A DNA stretch of 64,000 bases from Anaerolineae bacterium (GTDB taxonomy: Bacteria > Chloroflexota > Anaerolineae > Promineifilales > Promineifilaceae), in assembly GCA_023954475.1 (NCBI GenBank), contig JAMLHW010000002.1:372001-436000 (forward strand). The letters are read 5' to 3'. This document shows, one piece after another, positions 9,555-19,800 of the stretch. The position numbers were made by a program, and so were the translations under genes. Position 1 is the stretch's first letter. The number at the start of each line of letters is the position of its first letter. The notes beneath the pieces are model-generated. The model was not told where the DNA came from and did no database searches. It saw only the letters and a list, made by a program, of their open reading frames with translations.

Positions 9555-9584
9555 TTGACAGCACTAACGTTATTCTAATACAAT
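9555..9584 (+). promoter_or_regulatory. Probable sigma-70 type promoter for the TRAP binding protein
   Basis: TTGACA at 9555-9560 and TACAAT at 9579-9584, separated by 18 bases, fit a housekeeping promoter 68 bases before the dctP start. The rest of the 333-base gap (9319-9651) shows nothing else I recognise. Confidence 0.5.
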
Positions 9585-9651
9585 CAACTTGATTCAAATT
9601 CGGCCGAGAGGCTATTCAAATCTGCATACGCAAGGAGAACAGGAGAAAATC

Positions 9652-10818
9652 ATGAAACGGAGAGAATTTCTCGAATTCAGTGCTAAAGGTGCGCTGGGAG
9701 CTGCCGTCGTCGGCTTAGTCGGATGCAGCAACAATGGTGAAGACACCGCAGCGACTGATACCAGTACCGACGAAGCTGTTTTGGCTGAAGCTGCGGCCAG
9801 CGATTCCGCACTGCCGGAAATCGAATGGCAAATGGCGACCAGTTGGCCGCTCGCACTCGACACGATTTTCGGTGGCGCCGTGATTTTTGCAGAGCGCGTC
9901 GCAGCCATGACTGGTGGTCGGTTTACCATCGTCCCACGCGCCAGTGGTGAACTTGCACCGGGTTTGGAAGTACTCAACGTCGTTGAACAGGGCGCTGTTC
10001 CTATTGGACACACAGCATCTTACTATTACACGGGCAAAAGTCCCGCTACAGCATTCGGCACAGCACTACCCTTCGGCTTAACATCACGGCAACAAAACGC
10101 ATGGCTATACGAAGGTGGCGGGCTTGAACTGATGCAAGAATTTTACCGAGAGCGATTTGGCGTCATCCAGTTCCCTGCCGGCAATACCGGCGCACAAATG
10201 GGTGGTTGGTGGAATCGCGAGATCGAGACTCCAGCCGACTTGCAAGGCCTCAAAGTTCGCATCCCTGGCTTGGGTGGGCAGGTCATGGATAAATTAGGCG
10301 CGACCGTCCAGGTACTGGCTGGTGGCGAAATTTTCCAGGCTTTGCAAACTGGCGCTATTGACGCGGCCGAATGGGTTGGGCCTTATGATGATGAAAAACT
10401 TGGTCTCCAGGATGCGGCGCAATTCTATTACGCGCCAGGCTGGTGGGAACCCGGCCCGACACTTGAAGTTGAAATAGGCCTGTCGGAGTGGGACAACTTA
10501 CCGGAAGTGTATCAGGAAATCATCAAGACGGCGGCTTTCCAGGCGAACACGCAGATGCTTGCCCGTTATGACGCCCGCAACTTCGAGGCATTGCAACGGC
10601 TGGTAGCCGGCGGAACACAACTGCGTGTATTCAGTAATGACATTCTACAAGCAGCAGAAGCAGCTTCCTTTGCCCTTTATGATGAACTGGCACAAAGTGA
10701 TACTGATTTCAACGCTATTTTGGCTGATTGGACGGCATTCCGTGAAGGTATCCAGGCGTGGCACACAGCACTGGAAACACCGTACAACGTCTACATAGCA
10801 ACACGTGAAAGTGCGTAA
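9652..10818 (+). CDS. dctP: TRAP transporter substrate-binding protein, DctP family (TakP/2-oxoacid-binding type)
   Basis: 388-residue exported binding protein. The N-terminus [25 protein letters not shown] combines a twin-arginine-like motif with a lipobox (LVGC), so it is probably Tat-exported and lipidated. The mature part begins [20 protein letters not shown] and contains [12 protein letters not shown] and [14 protein letters not shown], the pattern of the DctP subgroup that includes 2-oxoacid binders such as TakP and all3028. The start has AAGGAGAACAGGAG upstream. Its membrane partners DctM and DctQ lie just downstream but on the opposite strand and converge on it. A strong terminator separates them. 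Confidence 0.9.
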   Translation: MKRREFLEFSAKGALGAAVVGLVGCSNNGEDTAATDTSTDEAVLAEAAASDSALPEIEWQMATSWPLALDTIFGGAVIFAERVAAMTGGRFTIVPRASGELAPGLEVLNVVEQGAVPIGHTASYYYTGKSPATAFGTALPFGLTSRQQNAWLYEGGGLELMQEFYRERFGVIQFPAGNTGAQMGGWWNREIETPADLQGLKVRIPGLGGQVMDKLGATVQVLAGGEIFQALQTGAIDAAEWVGPYDDEKLGLQDAAQFYYAPGWWEPGPTLEVEIGLSEWDNLPEVYQEIIKTAAFQANTQMLARYDARNFEALQRLVAGGTQLRVFSNDILQAAEAASFALYDELAQSDTDFNAILADWTAFREGIQAWHTALETPYNVYIATRESA

Positions 10819-10845
10819 CCGCTGGTCAGTTATGCTCGGAATGAC

Positions 10846-10879
10846 AGGAACCCGTCCGTATGGATGGGTTCCTTTTTTT
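10846..10879 (+). terminator. Intrinsic terminator after dctP
   Basis: AGGAACCCGTCC-GTAT-GGATGGGTTCCT stem (one G-T pair) followed by seven T. It lies 28 bases after the dctP stop and ends the dctP transcript before the convergent dctM gene. Confidence 0.9.
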
Positions 10880-10917
10880 GCATGTAGTCAGCGAGGGGTT
10901 TTCGGCCGAAACCCACC

Positions 10918-12249
10918 CTACCCGCTCAAATTTACCAGCCACAACACGGTCGCCGGCACCAACATGACAACCACCAACCCAATCCCCTGCAATCCCATAA
11001 ACGGCAGCGCACCACGATGAATATCGAGCGTGTCCACTTCCGGCGGTGCCACACTTTGCAGATAAAACAAAGAGAAACCTACTGGTGGCGAGATAAACGC
11101 CATGTTGAGATTGATCGCCATCATAACACTGAACCAGACCATATTGACGCCCAACAATTCAGCAGCCGGCACAAACAGCGGCATGACAATAAAGCTGATC
11201 TCCAGAAACTCGAGATTGATACCGAGGAGAAAGACAGCAATATTTGCAAAAATAATGAAGCCCCAATAACCGCCCGGCAATCCGGTAAGCAGGTTAGTTA
11301 CCCAACGCTGCCCCCCTAACCCATCAAAAACAAGCGCAAAAAACGAAGAGCAGAACAAAATCATCAATACAAGAGCCGTGATGTTCGATGTGGAGCGCGC
11401 AGCCCCTTTGACTACCTGCCAATTAAAATTGCGATTGAAAATCGCCAGCACACATGCACCGGCTGCACCGACCGCCCCTGCCTCTGTTGGCGTTGCAATA
11501 CCGGCAAAAATACTGCCCAACACAGCAAAAATCAATATGACCGGTGGTACGACGGCGATCAGCGTTTCGCGAGCCAGTGCCCACCCCTTAAGCGTGCGGG
11601 CTTCCGGCGGCAGTGCCGGCGCCATTTCCGGATTCAACAGCGCCCGGATCAACACATAAGCACCGTACAAGCCCGCCAGGACAAGCCCCGGTATCAATGC
11701 ACCCAGGAACAAATCGCCGACCGGCACGCCAACTGTTGAACTCAACACGACCAAGACGAGACTGGGTGGCAACAATTGCGCCAACGTACCGGATGCGGTG
11801 ATAGCACCGGTTGCCAGCTTGTGATCGTAGCGGTAGCGCACCATAATCGGCAAGGACAGCAAGCCCATGACGATAACCGTTGCCGCAACGACGCCCGTAG
11901 CTGCGGCCAGCAATGTGCCGACGATAACGGTCGCCAACGCAAGACCGCCCGGCAATGGGCCAAGCAGAATGCCAATTGTGTTCAACAGGCGCTCAGCCAG
12001 TCCCGATTTCTCGAAGACGGCCCCCATAAATACAAAAAATGGGATTGCCAGCAACGTGAAGTCTGACATCGCGCCAAACCAGCGATTTGGGAGTAACTTG
12101 AGCAGATTCAGATCAAATGCACCTAACGACAAGCCCAATGCGCCAAATACAATAGCTGTGCCGGCAAACGAATAGGCAACCGGGTAGCCACTGAGAATCA
12201 GGATGAGAAAGAGGACAAACATGACAATCGCTAACCATTCCCAACTCAT
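10918..12249 (-). CDS. dctM: TRAP transporter large permease DctM
   Basis: 443-residue membrane protein with about twelve to thirteen hydrophobic segments. Family features: the opening [72 protein letters not shown] in the centre, and [19 protein letters not shown] near residue 395. Together with DctQ it forms the sodium-driven transporter served by the DctP lipoprotein. The Shine-Dalgarno AAGGAGATCATC precedes ATG 12249. It is 56 bases downstream of dctQ in the same minus-strand operon. Confidence 0.93.
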   Translation of the reverse strand: MSWEWLAIVMFVLFLILILSGYPVAYSFAGTAIVFGALGLSLGAFDLNLLKLLPNRWFGAMSDFTLLAIPFFVFMGAVFEKSGLAERLLNTIGILLGPLPGGLALATVIVGTLLAAATGVVAATVIVMGLLSLPIMVRYRYDHKLATGAITASGTLAQLLPPSLVLVVLSSTVGVPVGDLFLGALIPGLVLAGLYGAYVLIRALLNPEMAPALPPEARTLKGWALARETLIAVVPPVILIFAVLGSIFAGIATPTEAGAVGAAGACVLAIFNRNFNWQVVKGAARSTSNITALVLMILFCSSFFALVFDGLGGQRWVTNLLTGLPGGYWGFIIFANIAVFLLGINLEFLEISFIVMPLFVPAAELLGVNMVWFSVMMAINLNMAFISPPVGFSLFYLQSVAPPEVDTLDIHRGALPFMGLQGIGLVVVMLVPATVLWLVNLSG

Positions 12250-12305
12250 GATGATCTCCTTGCTAGTCGGTGTTGTTTGCCTTGTTGTGGAGTGGAACGG
12301 CAGGA

Positions 12306-12902
12306 TTACTCAACGCGAATTGGCGCTTGCTCGTCGAGCACAGCTTGTGATTTGAGTTCATCGACATCGCGCAAGACGGCAACCAGTCTGATAACCTCGA
12401 CCGTTGCCTGAAGCAGCAGCGATACGAACGCCAGAATGATGAAGGTCTTGATGGGTGCACGAGGCAGTCCGCTGGGATCCGGAGAGAGTTCCCATGTACC
12501 CCAGGTTCCATTGGGGCGCAATCCCCATGAGAACAAAACGGGGTTCCACGTGACGGCGATACCAATAATACAGAAGGGAATGAGGGCGATCAGATGGCCG
12601 ATGAAATCGATCCATGCTTTGCGCCTGACGCTCTGTCGGCCGAACCAGAAGTCGACGCGCACGTTGATATTGTTCTTCAAGATGTAGGCAAAGCCAAAGA
12701 AGAAGATCAACGAGTAGAGATACCATTGCAACTCGATCAGCAAATTGGACGTCAGACGCGTTGAGGTAAATCGACCAAGATAACGCATCACGACGTTGGC
12801 AAAGCCAACCGTCACAGTAATGATAACGAGATATAGTGAGATACTGCCCAAAAACTCAGTAAAACGGTCGATAATTGTGACGTAAGCTTTCAGAACTCGC
12901 AT
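12306..12902 (-). CDS. dctQ: TRAP transporter small permease DctQ
   Basis: 198-residue integral membrane protein with four hydrophobic helices, as expected of Dct[23 protein letters not shown] is in helix 1, [33 protein letters not shown] is the family signature (helix 2 and the following loop with NVRVD), and the C-terminal helix is [23 protein letters not shown]. It bridges DctP and DctM. GGAGGT precedes the start. It follows the universal stress gene by 41 bases, so usp-dctQ-dctM is probably one transcript. Confidence 0.9.
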   Translation of the reverse strand: MRVLKAYVTIIDRFTEFLGSISLYLVIITVTVGFANVVMRYLGRFTSTRLTSNLLIELQWYLYSLIFFFGFAYILKNNINVRVDFWFGRQSVRRKAWIDFIGHLIALIPFCIIGIAVTWNPVLFSWGLRPNGTWGTWELSPDPSGLPRAPIKTFIILAFVSLLLQATVEVIRLVAVLRDVDELKSQAVLDEQAPIRVE

Positions 12903-12943
12903 GCATTACCTCCAAACCGGGTTTAGACAGACTTTCTTGGCTG

Positions 12944-13393
12944 TTAGCGGGGTCGAACCAGCAGCACATCGACAGGCGCATGGCGTATGAGGCGTTCAGC
13001 AACGCTGCCCAGCAAAAAGCGCTGGACGCCGGACACACCATGAGAACACATAACAATCACATCGGCCGATTCCTGTTCTGCTGCCTCCAGAATCGCCTCC
13101 GCCACGGCACGGTTCTTCAGGATCAGCGCCGATACATCCAGCCCCTGTGCCTGCAGCAATGCTTCCTGCCGCTTCAGATAAGCGAGGGCATCTTCGCGCT
13201 CATCGTGCTGAATGGTGTCTTGTAGCTCCGGCACTTCCGCACGCATTTCAGCTTCCCATTCATAACTGCCCGGAGGCAATACGCGCACCAAGGTTATCTT
13301 CGATCCGTATTTTCCGGCCAGAGACGCAGCATACGCCAGTGCACCTTCGGCAAAATGCGAACCGTCTAATGGTACAAGCAAATGGAGAAACAT
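12944..13393 (-). CDS. UspA-family universal stress protein, TRAP-associated
   Basis: 149-residue single-domain UspA protein. It begins MFLHLLVPLDGSHFAEGALAYA and ends with VIVMCSHGVSGVQRFLLGSVAERLIRHAPVDVLLV, the G-x2-G-x9-G(S) ATP-binding pattern, so it probably binds ATP. The start at 13393 is preferred because GAGGAAAGCC lies just upstream, over the ATG at 13414. It is the first gene of the usp-dctQ-dctM operon. In Halomonas, TeaD is a UspA protein encoded with a TRAP transporter and modulates it; the same role is likely here by analogy. Confidence 0.88.
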   Translation of the reverse strand: MFLHLLVPLDGSHFAEGALAYAASLAGKYGSKITLVRVLPPGSYEWEAEMRAEVPELQDTIQHDEREDALAYLKRQEALLQAQGLDVSALILKNRAVAEAILEAAEQESADVIVMCSHGVSGVQRFLLGSVAERLIRHAPVDVLLVRPR

Positions 13394-13638
13394 GGCTTTC
13401 CTCGGAAGATACATCTGTCAGCTTAAAAGCTATGGAGTTGTCAAGGCTAACCGACTTGCGGTCATGTGGCTTGTCTTTGAACTGCCTCTATCGTATGCGT
13501 GAGACGATTGGCTGTCAACTAATTGGCACAGGTTGTCGGCTGTTTGGGGCAAATTGACGAACCGAGATCTTTTTCCATCTTCAAATATCGGCCGATTGCA
13601 AGTACAATAGGAGTAGCACTATTACCCAGGAGCACAGC

Positions 13639-14073
13639 ATGCTAACTGTTAACGACCTCATGACCGTCGATCCAACTACCGCGAAAGAAACTGACTCGTT
13701 GATGACAGTAATTGGACGCATGAAGCGCGAAGGCTGCCGCCAATTGCCCGTCGTTGACGCAGCCAACAAACTGGTCGGCATGATCACAGATCGTGATCTG
13801 CGCCTGGCGATCAACACACCGCTTGTGACCAGCCAAGTAATCGATCAAATCGGTGTGCTCAAACAACTATCGGCTGAGTCAATCATGACGCCTGATCCCG
13901 TCAGTACCCAACCCGACGCATCGGCCAAAACGGTTGCCACCCTGCTCGCCACCTACAAATTCGGTGCCCTGCCCGTCGTCGAAAACGGCGTCCTTGTCGG
14001 CATTATCAGCGTTACGGATTATCTGGAATTCTTCGCGTCACTGCCGGAATCGATCTTGCAATCGGCCGAATAA
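13639..14073 (+). CDS. CBS-domain pair protein
   Basis: 144-residue soluble protein made of two CBS domains: residues 1-58 (VNDLMTVDPTTAKETDSLMTVIGRMKREGCRQLPVVD, GMITDRDLR) and residues 78-135 (ESIMTPDPVSTQPDASAKTVATLL, GALPVVENGVLVGIISVTDYL). Such pairs bind adenosine nucleotides and act as stand-alone energy-state sensors. The Shine-Dalgarno CAGGAGCACAGC is good. It has its own 220-base upstream gap and is followed by 219 bases before the next gene, so it is probably monocistronic. Its target is unknown. Confidence 0.88.
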   Translation: MLTVNDLMTVDPTTAKETDSLMTVIGRMKREGCRQLPVVDAANKLVGMITDRDLRLAINTPLVTSQVIDQIGVLKQLSAESIMTPDPVSTQPDASAKTVATLLATYKFGALPVVENGVLVGIISVTDYLEFFASLPESILQSAE

Positions 14074-14292
14074 CCAGCAGCCTCGCTCCTGACACAGTCC
14101 AACGTCATCGCTGCGATGATAGATGTCAGGCACAATACATTACATTCTACCCTTCCCGGCCCCGCCTGCTCAGCTAAACTACAGATTGTGACGCCGTGAT
14201 GCAATGCAGCATCTGGTTCACATTGCAAAGAAACCTGATCGGTTGCCTATTCCCGACAGCAATCGTCATCGACAACTCAGTTGGAGAATATC

Positions 14293-15417
14293 ATGGAATT
14301 TGGCGTTCCTAAAGAAATCAGAGATTTGGAGAGCCGTGTCAGCATGACACCGGCCGGTGTGCGCGTACTTGTTGAGTCCGGACATACCGTTTATGTCGAA
14401 CAGGGCGCGGGTGAAGGCGCAGGATTCAGCGATGAATCCTATCGCCGCGCCGGCGCAACCAAGGTGTACTCTGCCGCTGAAGCATATGGTCGTGCCGATG
14501 TCGTCGTAAAGGTAACGCGCCCGACATCGCAGGAGCATCGTTTGTTTCGGCCAGGGCAGATGATTATGTGCTTTATGCACCTCGCTGTCTCTTCATCTGA
14601 CTTGCTGGATGCATTCAAACAGGCAGAAATTACAGCAATTGCGTTTGAGACCATGCGTGAACCCGACGGGCGTGCGCCCATCCTGCTGACCATGAGTGAG
14701 ATAGCAGGACGCATGGCGCCGATGATTGCCGGGCGCTTTCTCATGAATACGCGCGGCGGACGCGGTATTCTCCTCAATGGCATTGCCGGTGTGCCGCCTG
14801 CGGATGTCGTCATCATCGGTGGCGGTACGCTGGGCTGCAATGCCGCTCGCGCGTTCGTAGGCATCGGTGCTCAGGTCACCGTGCTCGACATCGATTTGCG
14901 CAGACTACACCAGATTGATGAAATGTTTAAGGGGTGTGTGACGACCATGCTGAGCAATCGCTACACACTGGACATGACGACTGCATTTGCCGATGTCGTC
15001 GTCGGCTGCGTCTCGGCCGGTGGCGGACGAGCACCAGTCGTTGTCACGCGCGATATGGTCGGCCGAATGCATTCCGGCAGCGTCATTATTGACTTTTCGA
15101 TCGACATGGGCGGCTGCTTTGAAACCAGTCGGCCGACAACGCTGCGTGACACGGTTTACGTCGCGGAAGGCATCACCCATTATTGTGTGCCCAATTTAAC
15201 CGCGGCAGTCGCTCGCACAACCAGCCACGCCCTGAACAACGCTATTGTGCCGTTTCTGCTGACAATTGCCGAAGAAGGATTGGTGGGATCGCTACAAAGA
15301 CATCCTGAGTTGGTCAGTGGTGTCAACTATTATCAGGGACAATTATCAAACCTGGAAGTTGCCAACGCATTGGGTCTGCCACTCGAACGCGCTCTGCCGC
15401 GTGGAGGTGCAGCATGA
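14293..15417 (+). CDS. ald: Alanine dehydrogenase (AlaDH/PNT family)
   Basis: 374-residue NAD-dependent enzyme interconverting L-alanine and pyruvate plus ammonia. The order of motifs follows alanine dehydrogenase: GVPKEIRDLESRVSMTPAGV at the N-terminus, GRADVVVKVTRP, the catalytic-histidine region MCFMHLAVSS, the Rossmann motif IIGGGTLGCNAARA, IDFSIDMGGCFETSRPTT, and HYCVPNLTAAVARTTSHALNNA. Length equals the usual 370 or so, which argues against a transhydrogenase alpha subunit. ATG 14293 follows TTGGAGAATATC, so the upstream TTG at 14281 is unlikely. The stop overlaps the start of the CoA-transferase gene (ATGA). Confidence 0.85.
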   Translation: MEFGVPKEIRDLESRVSMTPAGVRVLVESGHTVYVEQGAGEGAGFSDESYRRAGATKVYSAAEAYGRADVVVKVTRPTSQEHRLFRPGQMIMCFMHLAVSSSDLLDAFKQAEITAIAFETMREPDGRAPILLTMSEIAGRMAPMIAGRFLMNTRGGRGILLNGIAGVPPADVVIIGGGTLGCNAARAFVGIGAQVTVLDIDLRRLHQIDEMFKGCVTTMLSNRYTLDMTTAFADVVVGCVSAGGGRAPVVVTRDMVGRMHSGSVIIDFSIDMGGCFETSRPTTLRDTVYVAEGITHYCVPNLTAAVARTTSHALNNAIVPFLLTIAEEGLVGSLQRHPELVSGVNYYQGQLSNLEVANALGLPLERALPRGGAA

Positions 15418-16712
15418 ACTGGGAAAATCTGTATCGCAACAAAGTAACAGACGCGGATACGGCGTTGGCAACCATCAAATCAGGCGATCGCATTTACATC
15501 GGTGGCGGCGCCGGCGTACCGGTCAAGATTTCGCAAGCGCTTGTTCATCGCGCCGACACGCTGCGCAATGTCGAGATCACCCACATCTTGACCTTTGCCG
15601 AAGCGCCTTATACGCGTCCGGAATACCAACACGCTTTTCGTGTCAATGCGCTTTTCATCGGCAGCAATGTGCGCCAGGCTGTGCGCGAAGGACGTGCAGA
15701 CTTCACGCCTATTTTCTTGAGTGAAATTCCGGGATTATTTCGGCCGAATGGACCGCTTCCGCTCGATGTCGTTCTGATCTCCGTATCTCCGCCCGACGAG
15801 CACGGATTTTGCAGCTTCGGCGTTGAGGTCGGCACAACCAAACCGGCGGCCGAAAATGCCCGAATCGTCATTGCCGAAATCAACAAAAAAATGCCACGCA
15901 CTTTGGGTGATAGTTTCATCCATCTCAGCCGACTCACCCATATCATCGAAACTGATTATCCGTTACCGGAAGCACCACAAGGCGGCAGCAGCCCGTTGCA
16001 CCTGCGCATCGGTGAGCATATCGCCGAAATGATACCCGACGGCGCCACGCTGCAAATGGGCATTGGTAGCATACCCGACGCCGTATTGCAAAATCTAGGA
16101 GGACACCGCGATCTCGGCGTTCACACTGAACTGTTCTCCGACGGCATCATTGATCTGGTGGAAAACGGCGTCATCAATTGCGCCCGCAAAACATTCCATG
16201 CAGGCAAAATGGTCGTCGGTTTCCTATTCGGTACGCAACGGTTGTACGATTTCGTTGACAACAATCCCATCGTAGAATTACACCCAACCGATTACGTCAA
16301 CGATCCTTTCAACATAAGCCGCAATGATCGTATGGTAGCTGTCAACGGAGCCATTGAGGTTGATTTGACCGGACAAGTATGCGCTGACTCCATCGGACCC
16401 AACATTTACAGCGGTGTCGGCGGTCAACTCGACTTCATCCGTGGTGCAGCACGTGCCAAAGAAGGACTGCCGATTATCGCACTGCTGTCCACAGCCAAAC
16501 GCGACACCATCAGCCGTATCGTACCCATGCTCACACCGGGAGCGGGCGTGACCACCACCCGCAACGATGTCCACTTTGTTGTTACCGAATACGGCATCGC
16601 GTCGCTTTACGGGAAGACAATTCGCCAGCGGGCGCAAGAGCTAATCAATATCGCACACCCCAATTTCCGCGATGAACTGAAGCAAGAGGGTAAGAAGCTC
16701 GGCATACTTTAG
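15414..16712 (+). CDS. Acetyl-CoA hydrolase/transferase family protein (4-hydroxybutyrate CoA-transferase-like)
   Basis: 432-residue class I CoA-transferase. It has the two-domain pattern of 4-hydroxybutyrate/acetate CoA-transferases: YIGGGAGVPVKISQAL at the start, PPDEHGFCSFGVEVG, then ATLQMGIGSIPDAVLQNLGGHRDLGVHTELFSDGIIDLVENG with the conserved glutamate, and the C-terminal YSGVGGQLDFIRGAARAKEG and VTEYGIASLYGKT. It moves CoA between acyl groups and acetate or a related acid. It is translationally coupled to alanine dehydrogenase (4-base overlap), pointing to a shared fermentation step. The true acyl substrate cannot be told from sequence. Confidence 0.87.
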   Translation: MNWENLYRNKVTDADTALATIKSGDRIYIGGGAGVPVKISQALVHRADTLRNVEITHILTFAEAPYTRPEYQHAFRVNALFIGSNVRQAVREGRADFTPIFLSEIPGLFRPNGPLPLDVVLISVSPPDEHGFCSFGVEVGTTKPAAENARIVIAEINKKMPRTLGDSFIHLSRLTHIIETDYPLPEAPQGGSSPLHLRIGEHIAEMIPDGATLQMGIGSIPDAVLQNLGGHRDLGVHTELFSDGIIDLVENGVINCARKTFHAGKMVVGFLFGTQRLYDFVDNNPIVELHPTDYVNDPFNISRNDRMVAVNGAIEVDLTGQVCADSIGPNIYSGVGGQLDFIRGAARAKEGLPIIALLSTAKRDTISRIVPMLTPGAGVTTTRNDVHFVVTEYGIASLYGKTIRQRAQELINIAHPNFRDELKQEGKKLGIL

Positions 16713-16783
16713 TGATGGGAATTTTCGGCCGAAGCCAATCCGACACCCAATTTCTGCCGTAAAGAAAACAGTTTCAAACAAAA

Positions 16784-16811
16784 AGGGCTTGCCTGTGTAG
16801 GCAAGCCCCTT
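16784..16811. terminator. Bidirectional intrinsic terminator
   Basis: GGGCTTGCC-TGTGTA-GGCAAGCCC, with CTTTCTC on the right and an A-rich tract on the left, can stop transcription from the CoA-transferase gene and, in reverse, from the surface-protein gene. Confidence 0.8.
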
Positions 16812-16819
16812 TCTCAATT

Positions 16820-16864
16820 CGGACTATCAAGCCATGAGCAGGCATGCCCATGACTTGATGAGTC
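16820..16864 (-). terminator. Imperfect long hairpin downstream of the giant surface-protein gene
   Basis: GGACT/AGTCC, TCAAG/CTTGA and CATG/CATG pair successively across an interrupted stem of about 14 bp just past the minus-strand stop at 16881. There is no direct T-run; it probably acts together with the terminator at 16784-16811. Confidence 0.5.
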
Positions 16865-16880
16865 CAAACCGAACTAACAA

Positions 16881-19800
16881 CTACAACTGAATATCCCGGC
16901 GGCGTACGAGTACGAAACCCGTCAGCAGCGCCAGCAACATACCAGCCATCAAGTAGACAACTGTGACATTCGAACCACCCGTAACGCTGTTTTGCATCGT
17001 TACTGCGGTCGGTGAGAATGACCAGAAGTAATCCTCAACTTCACCGTTGAAAGCCAAACCGGTATAGCTGATGCCCGGATCAACCGCTGAGTCAAACAAG
17101 CGGAACCGTGCGTAAACACCTACCGCACCAGTGGCCAGTGAACCATCCGGCAAGAATGTTCCTTCCGGCACATCTACCGGGATGGTATTCATACCTGGAA
17201 CGACAGCCTGACTGATAATTGTGTCAAACACACCATCAGCATTGAAGTCAAACCAAGCCTTCAACCAGCCTCCGTCACCGACACCATTGTCAGTCACGAA
17301 GACAGAAACCTCGCCGCCGGCTGGTCCATTGTCCCACTCGCTGAGCGTAACAGTGACGCCGTCTTCGTCAGCACGTTTCTCAGTAATAATGCTGAATATG
17401 TCAATGCCGTCATCACCCGTAGCAGTCGCGTCAGGTTGGCCGTCATTGTCCGCGTCAATGTCCACGCCCATATACAGATCATCGATGATATGGATCGGGC
17501 CATTGTTGGCGAACGATGTCGGGTACAGCGGCTCCGGCAAGTCGCCCATATCCGGGTATTGTGGCGGACCATCCGGTGGGATGAATACCGCATAATAGCC
17601 GGCATCGTATGACGCAATGTCTTGCTCACCATTCGGATTGGCCGGCATCAACGTGGTATCAGTCTCCCCTTGAACCGGAATAGCAGGTACAGGTGTTGAA
17701 CCGTCCCAGTTATTGTCGTCCAAAGGCGTGCCCTGACCAGTCAACGTCGGTTGGTAGATACTGATCTGACCAAAGGTGAGTTCGTACGTTGGCATGCCCA
17801 CAGCGCCACCGATGTTGTAATCCTCGTCAAGCAGCAGATTGCCGAAATCGTAGAATCCATTTGCATCAGAGACAGTGTGCAGCACGACAGGTGTCGGATC
17901 ATTCGGATACGTTATAGTGAGCGTCACAGGTATGCCTTGCAATGGTGGTTCGCCCGGATCCTGAATACCGTTTTGATTCGTATCAATCCAGGTACGATTA
18001 CCTAATGCAGCCGGCTGTACGTAGTAACCGAAGTCACCTGTTTGATTGCTCGGTGATCCCGGTGTCAGGTTGAAGTCACCTTGACCATACGGATCCACCT
18101 GGCTGTAGTTATCGTCACCCGCGTTGCCTGCCGGGCGCAGCGAGTGCCAATAGCCGTTGAGGATACCGTCTTCATCAGTAACTTTGACCACGTAGCTGGC
18201 GTCACCACCACCGTCATCAGTTGTTAAACCGCTGAACTGGTAGTTGCCGTTGCTATCCGTCGTCGTCGTACCGATAACGGGTTCACCCGGATCAACGTTG
18301 CCGTTGCCGTTTGCATCGTAATACAACGCCAGCGTCACACCTTCGATGCCCGGTTCATCATCGTCCGTTCCCGGCGTACCGTCAGGGCCGTTAGGACCAT
18401 CGTTGAAGCCGTCGGCATTGGTGTCGAGCCAGACCAGATTGCCAACTGTGCCGCTACCGGCATAGCCGAAGTCCTGATCGAGATCGGTCGGTGCGCCCGA
18501 AGAGATAGTCGTCACAGATGTGCTGTCGTTACCGCCGTCAGGATCAACTGTATTGGTTAAGCCGGCCGGAATGTCGCCAGTATTGACAGTAACTGTGTAG
18601 GTTTCGCCATCCCCGTCAACCGGTAGGTTGCTGAAGATGTAAACGCCGTTCTCATCGGTCGTTGTCGTTTGGGTCGAACCATCAGGGAACTCGATTGTCA
18701 CTTCAACGCCAGGTAGGCCTTCGCCCGGATCCGGCGATCCGTTACCGTTCGTATCCCAGAAGATGGTATCGCCAATCGTTCCGGTCGGATTCGGGTTGAT
18801 CGGTGAATCTTGCGGCACATAACCGAAGTCCTGTGCGCGATTCGCAACCGGTGTTGCACTACTACTGCCGGAGTCGAGGTCGACGGTGCTTTGGTTAGGT
18901 GTTGCCAATCCGTCATCATCATACGTCTGTGTCATCGCGGCAAGGACTCCGTCCTCGTCGGTGATAACCACATCATATGTACCATCCGGAACGCCGGTGA
19001 ACAGATAATAACCGCTGCCGTCTGTCGTCGTCGTGGCAATGACATCGCCATTGCTGTCGACAAGCGCCACAGTGACACCTGCAATACCGGTTTCACCATT
19101 GTCAGGCGGGTTGCCGGTATCACCCTGTGTCTCGGGAGCGCCACCATCGGCCGGCGGGACTGACGGCCCCGTGCCGTTGGCATTGGCATCGAGCCAGACG
19201 TAGTCACCGACGCTGTTGTTTTGTGCAGCCGGTGCCTGATAGCCGAAGTCCTGGTCGAGATTGACCTCGCCGGCAGTCAATGTCACGTCAGATTCGTTGT
19301 CGTTGCCACCGTCATCATCGTAGTTGGGTGTATACCCTTCAAGCGGTTGACCAACGCCGAAGTTGCTGGCCGGAATGCGCACTGTGTAGTCGCCGGCCGG
19401 TAAGCCGGTGAACAGGTACGTGCCGTCCGGTGCCGTTGTGGTCGTGGCAATCACATTGCCACCGCTGTCGAGCAGTTCGACCGTCACGCCGCCGACGCCA
19501 GGTTCGCCTGGATCTTGAGTCGTGTTGCCGTTCTGGTTCACCCAAACGGTATCGCCGATAGCGCCCAATGCCGGCTGGTAGCCGAAGTCTTGATCCAGGT
19601 TGACAACCGGCACCGGGTTAGTACCGCCCGGATCGAGACTGACATCACTCTGGTTGTCGAGGATAGCGTCGGGATCGCCGGTCTGGACTGTGTTGGCGAG
19701 GACACCATTTTCATCGGTGACAACAATGGTGTAGGTGCCGTCCGGTAAGCCGGTGAACAGGTATTCACCGTTTTCGTCGGTTGTCATGGTCGCCAACACA

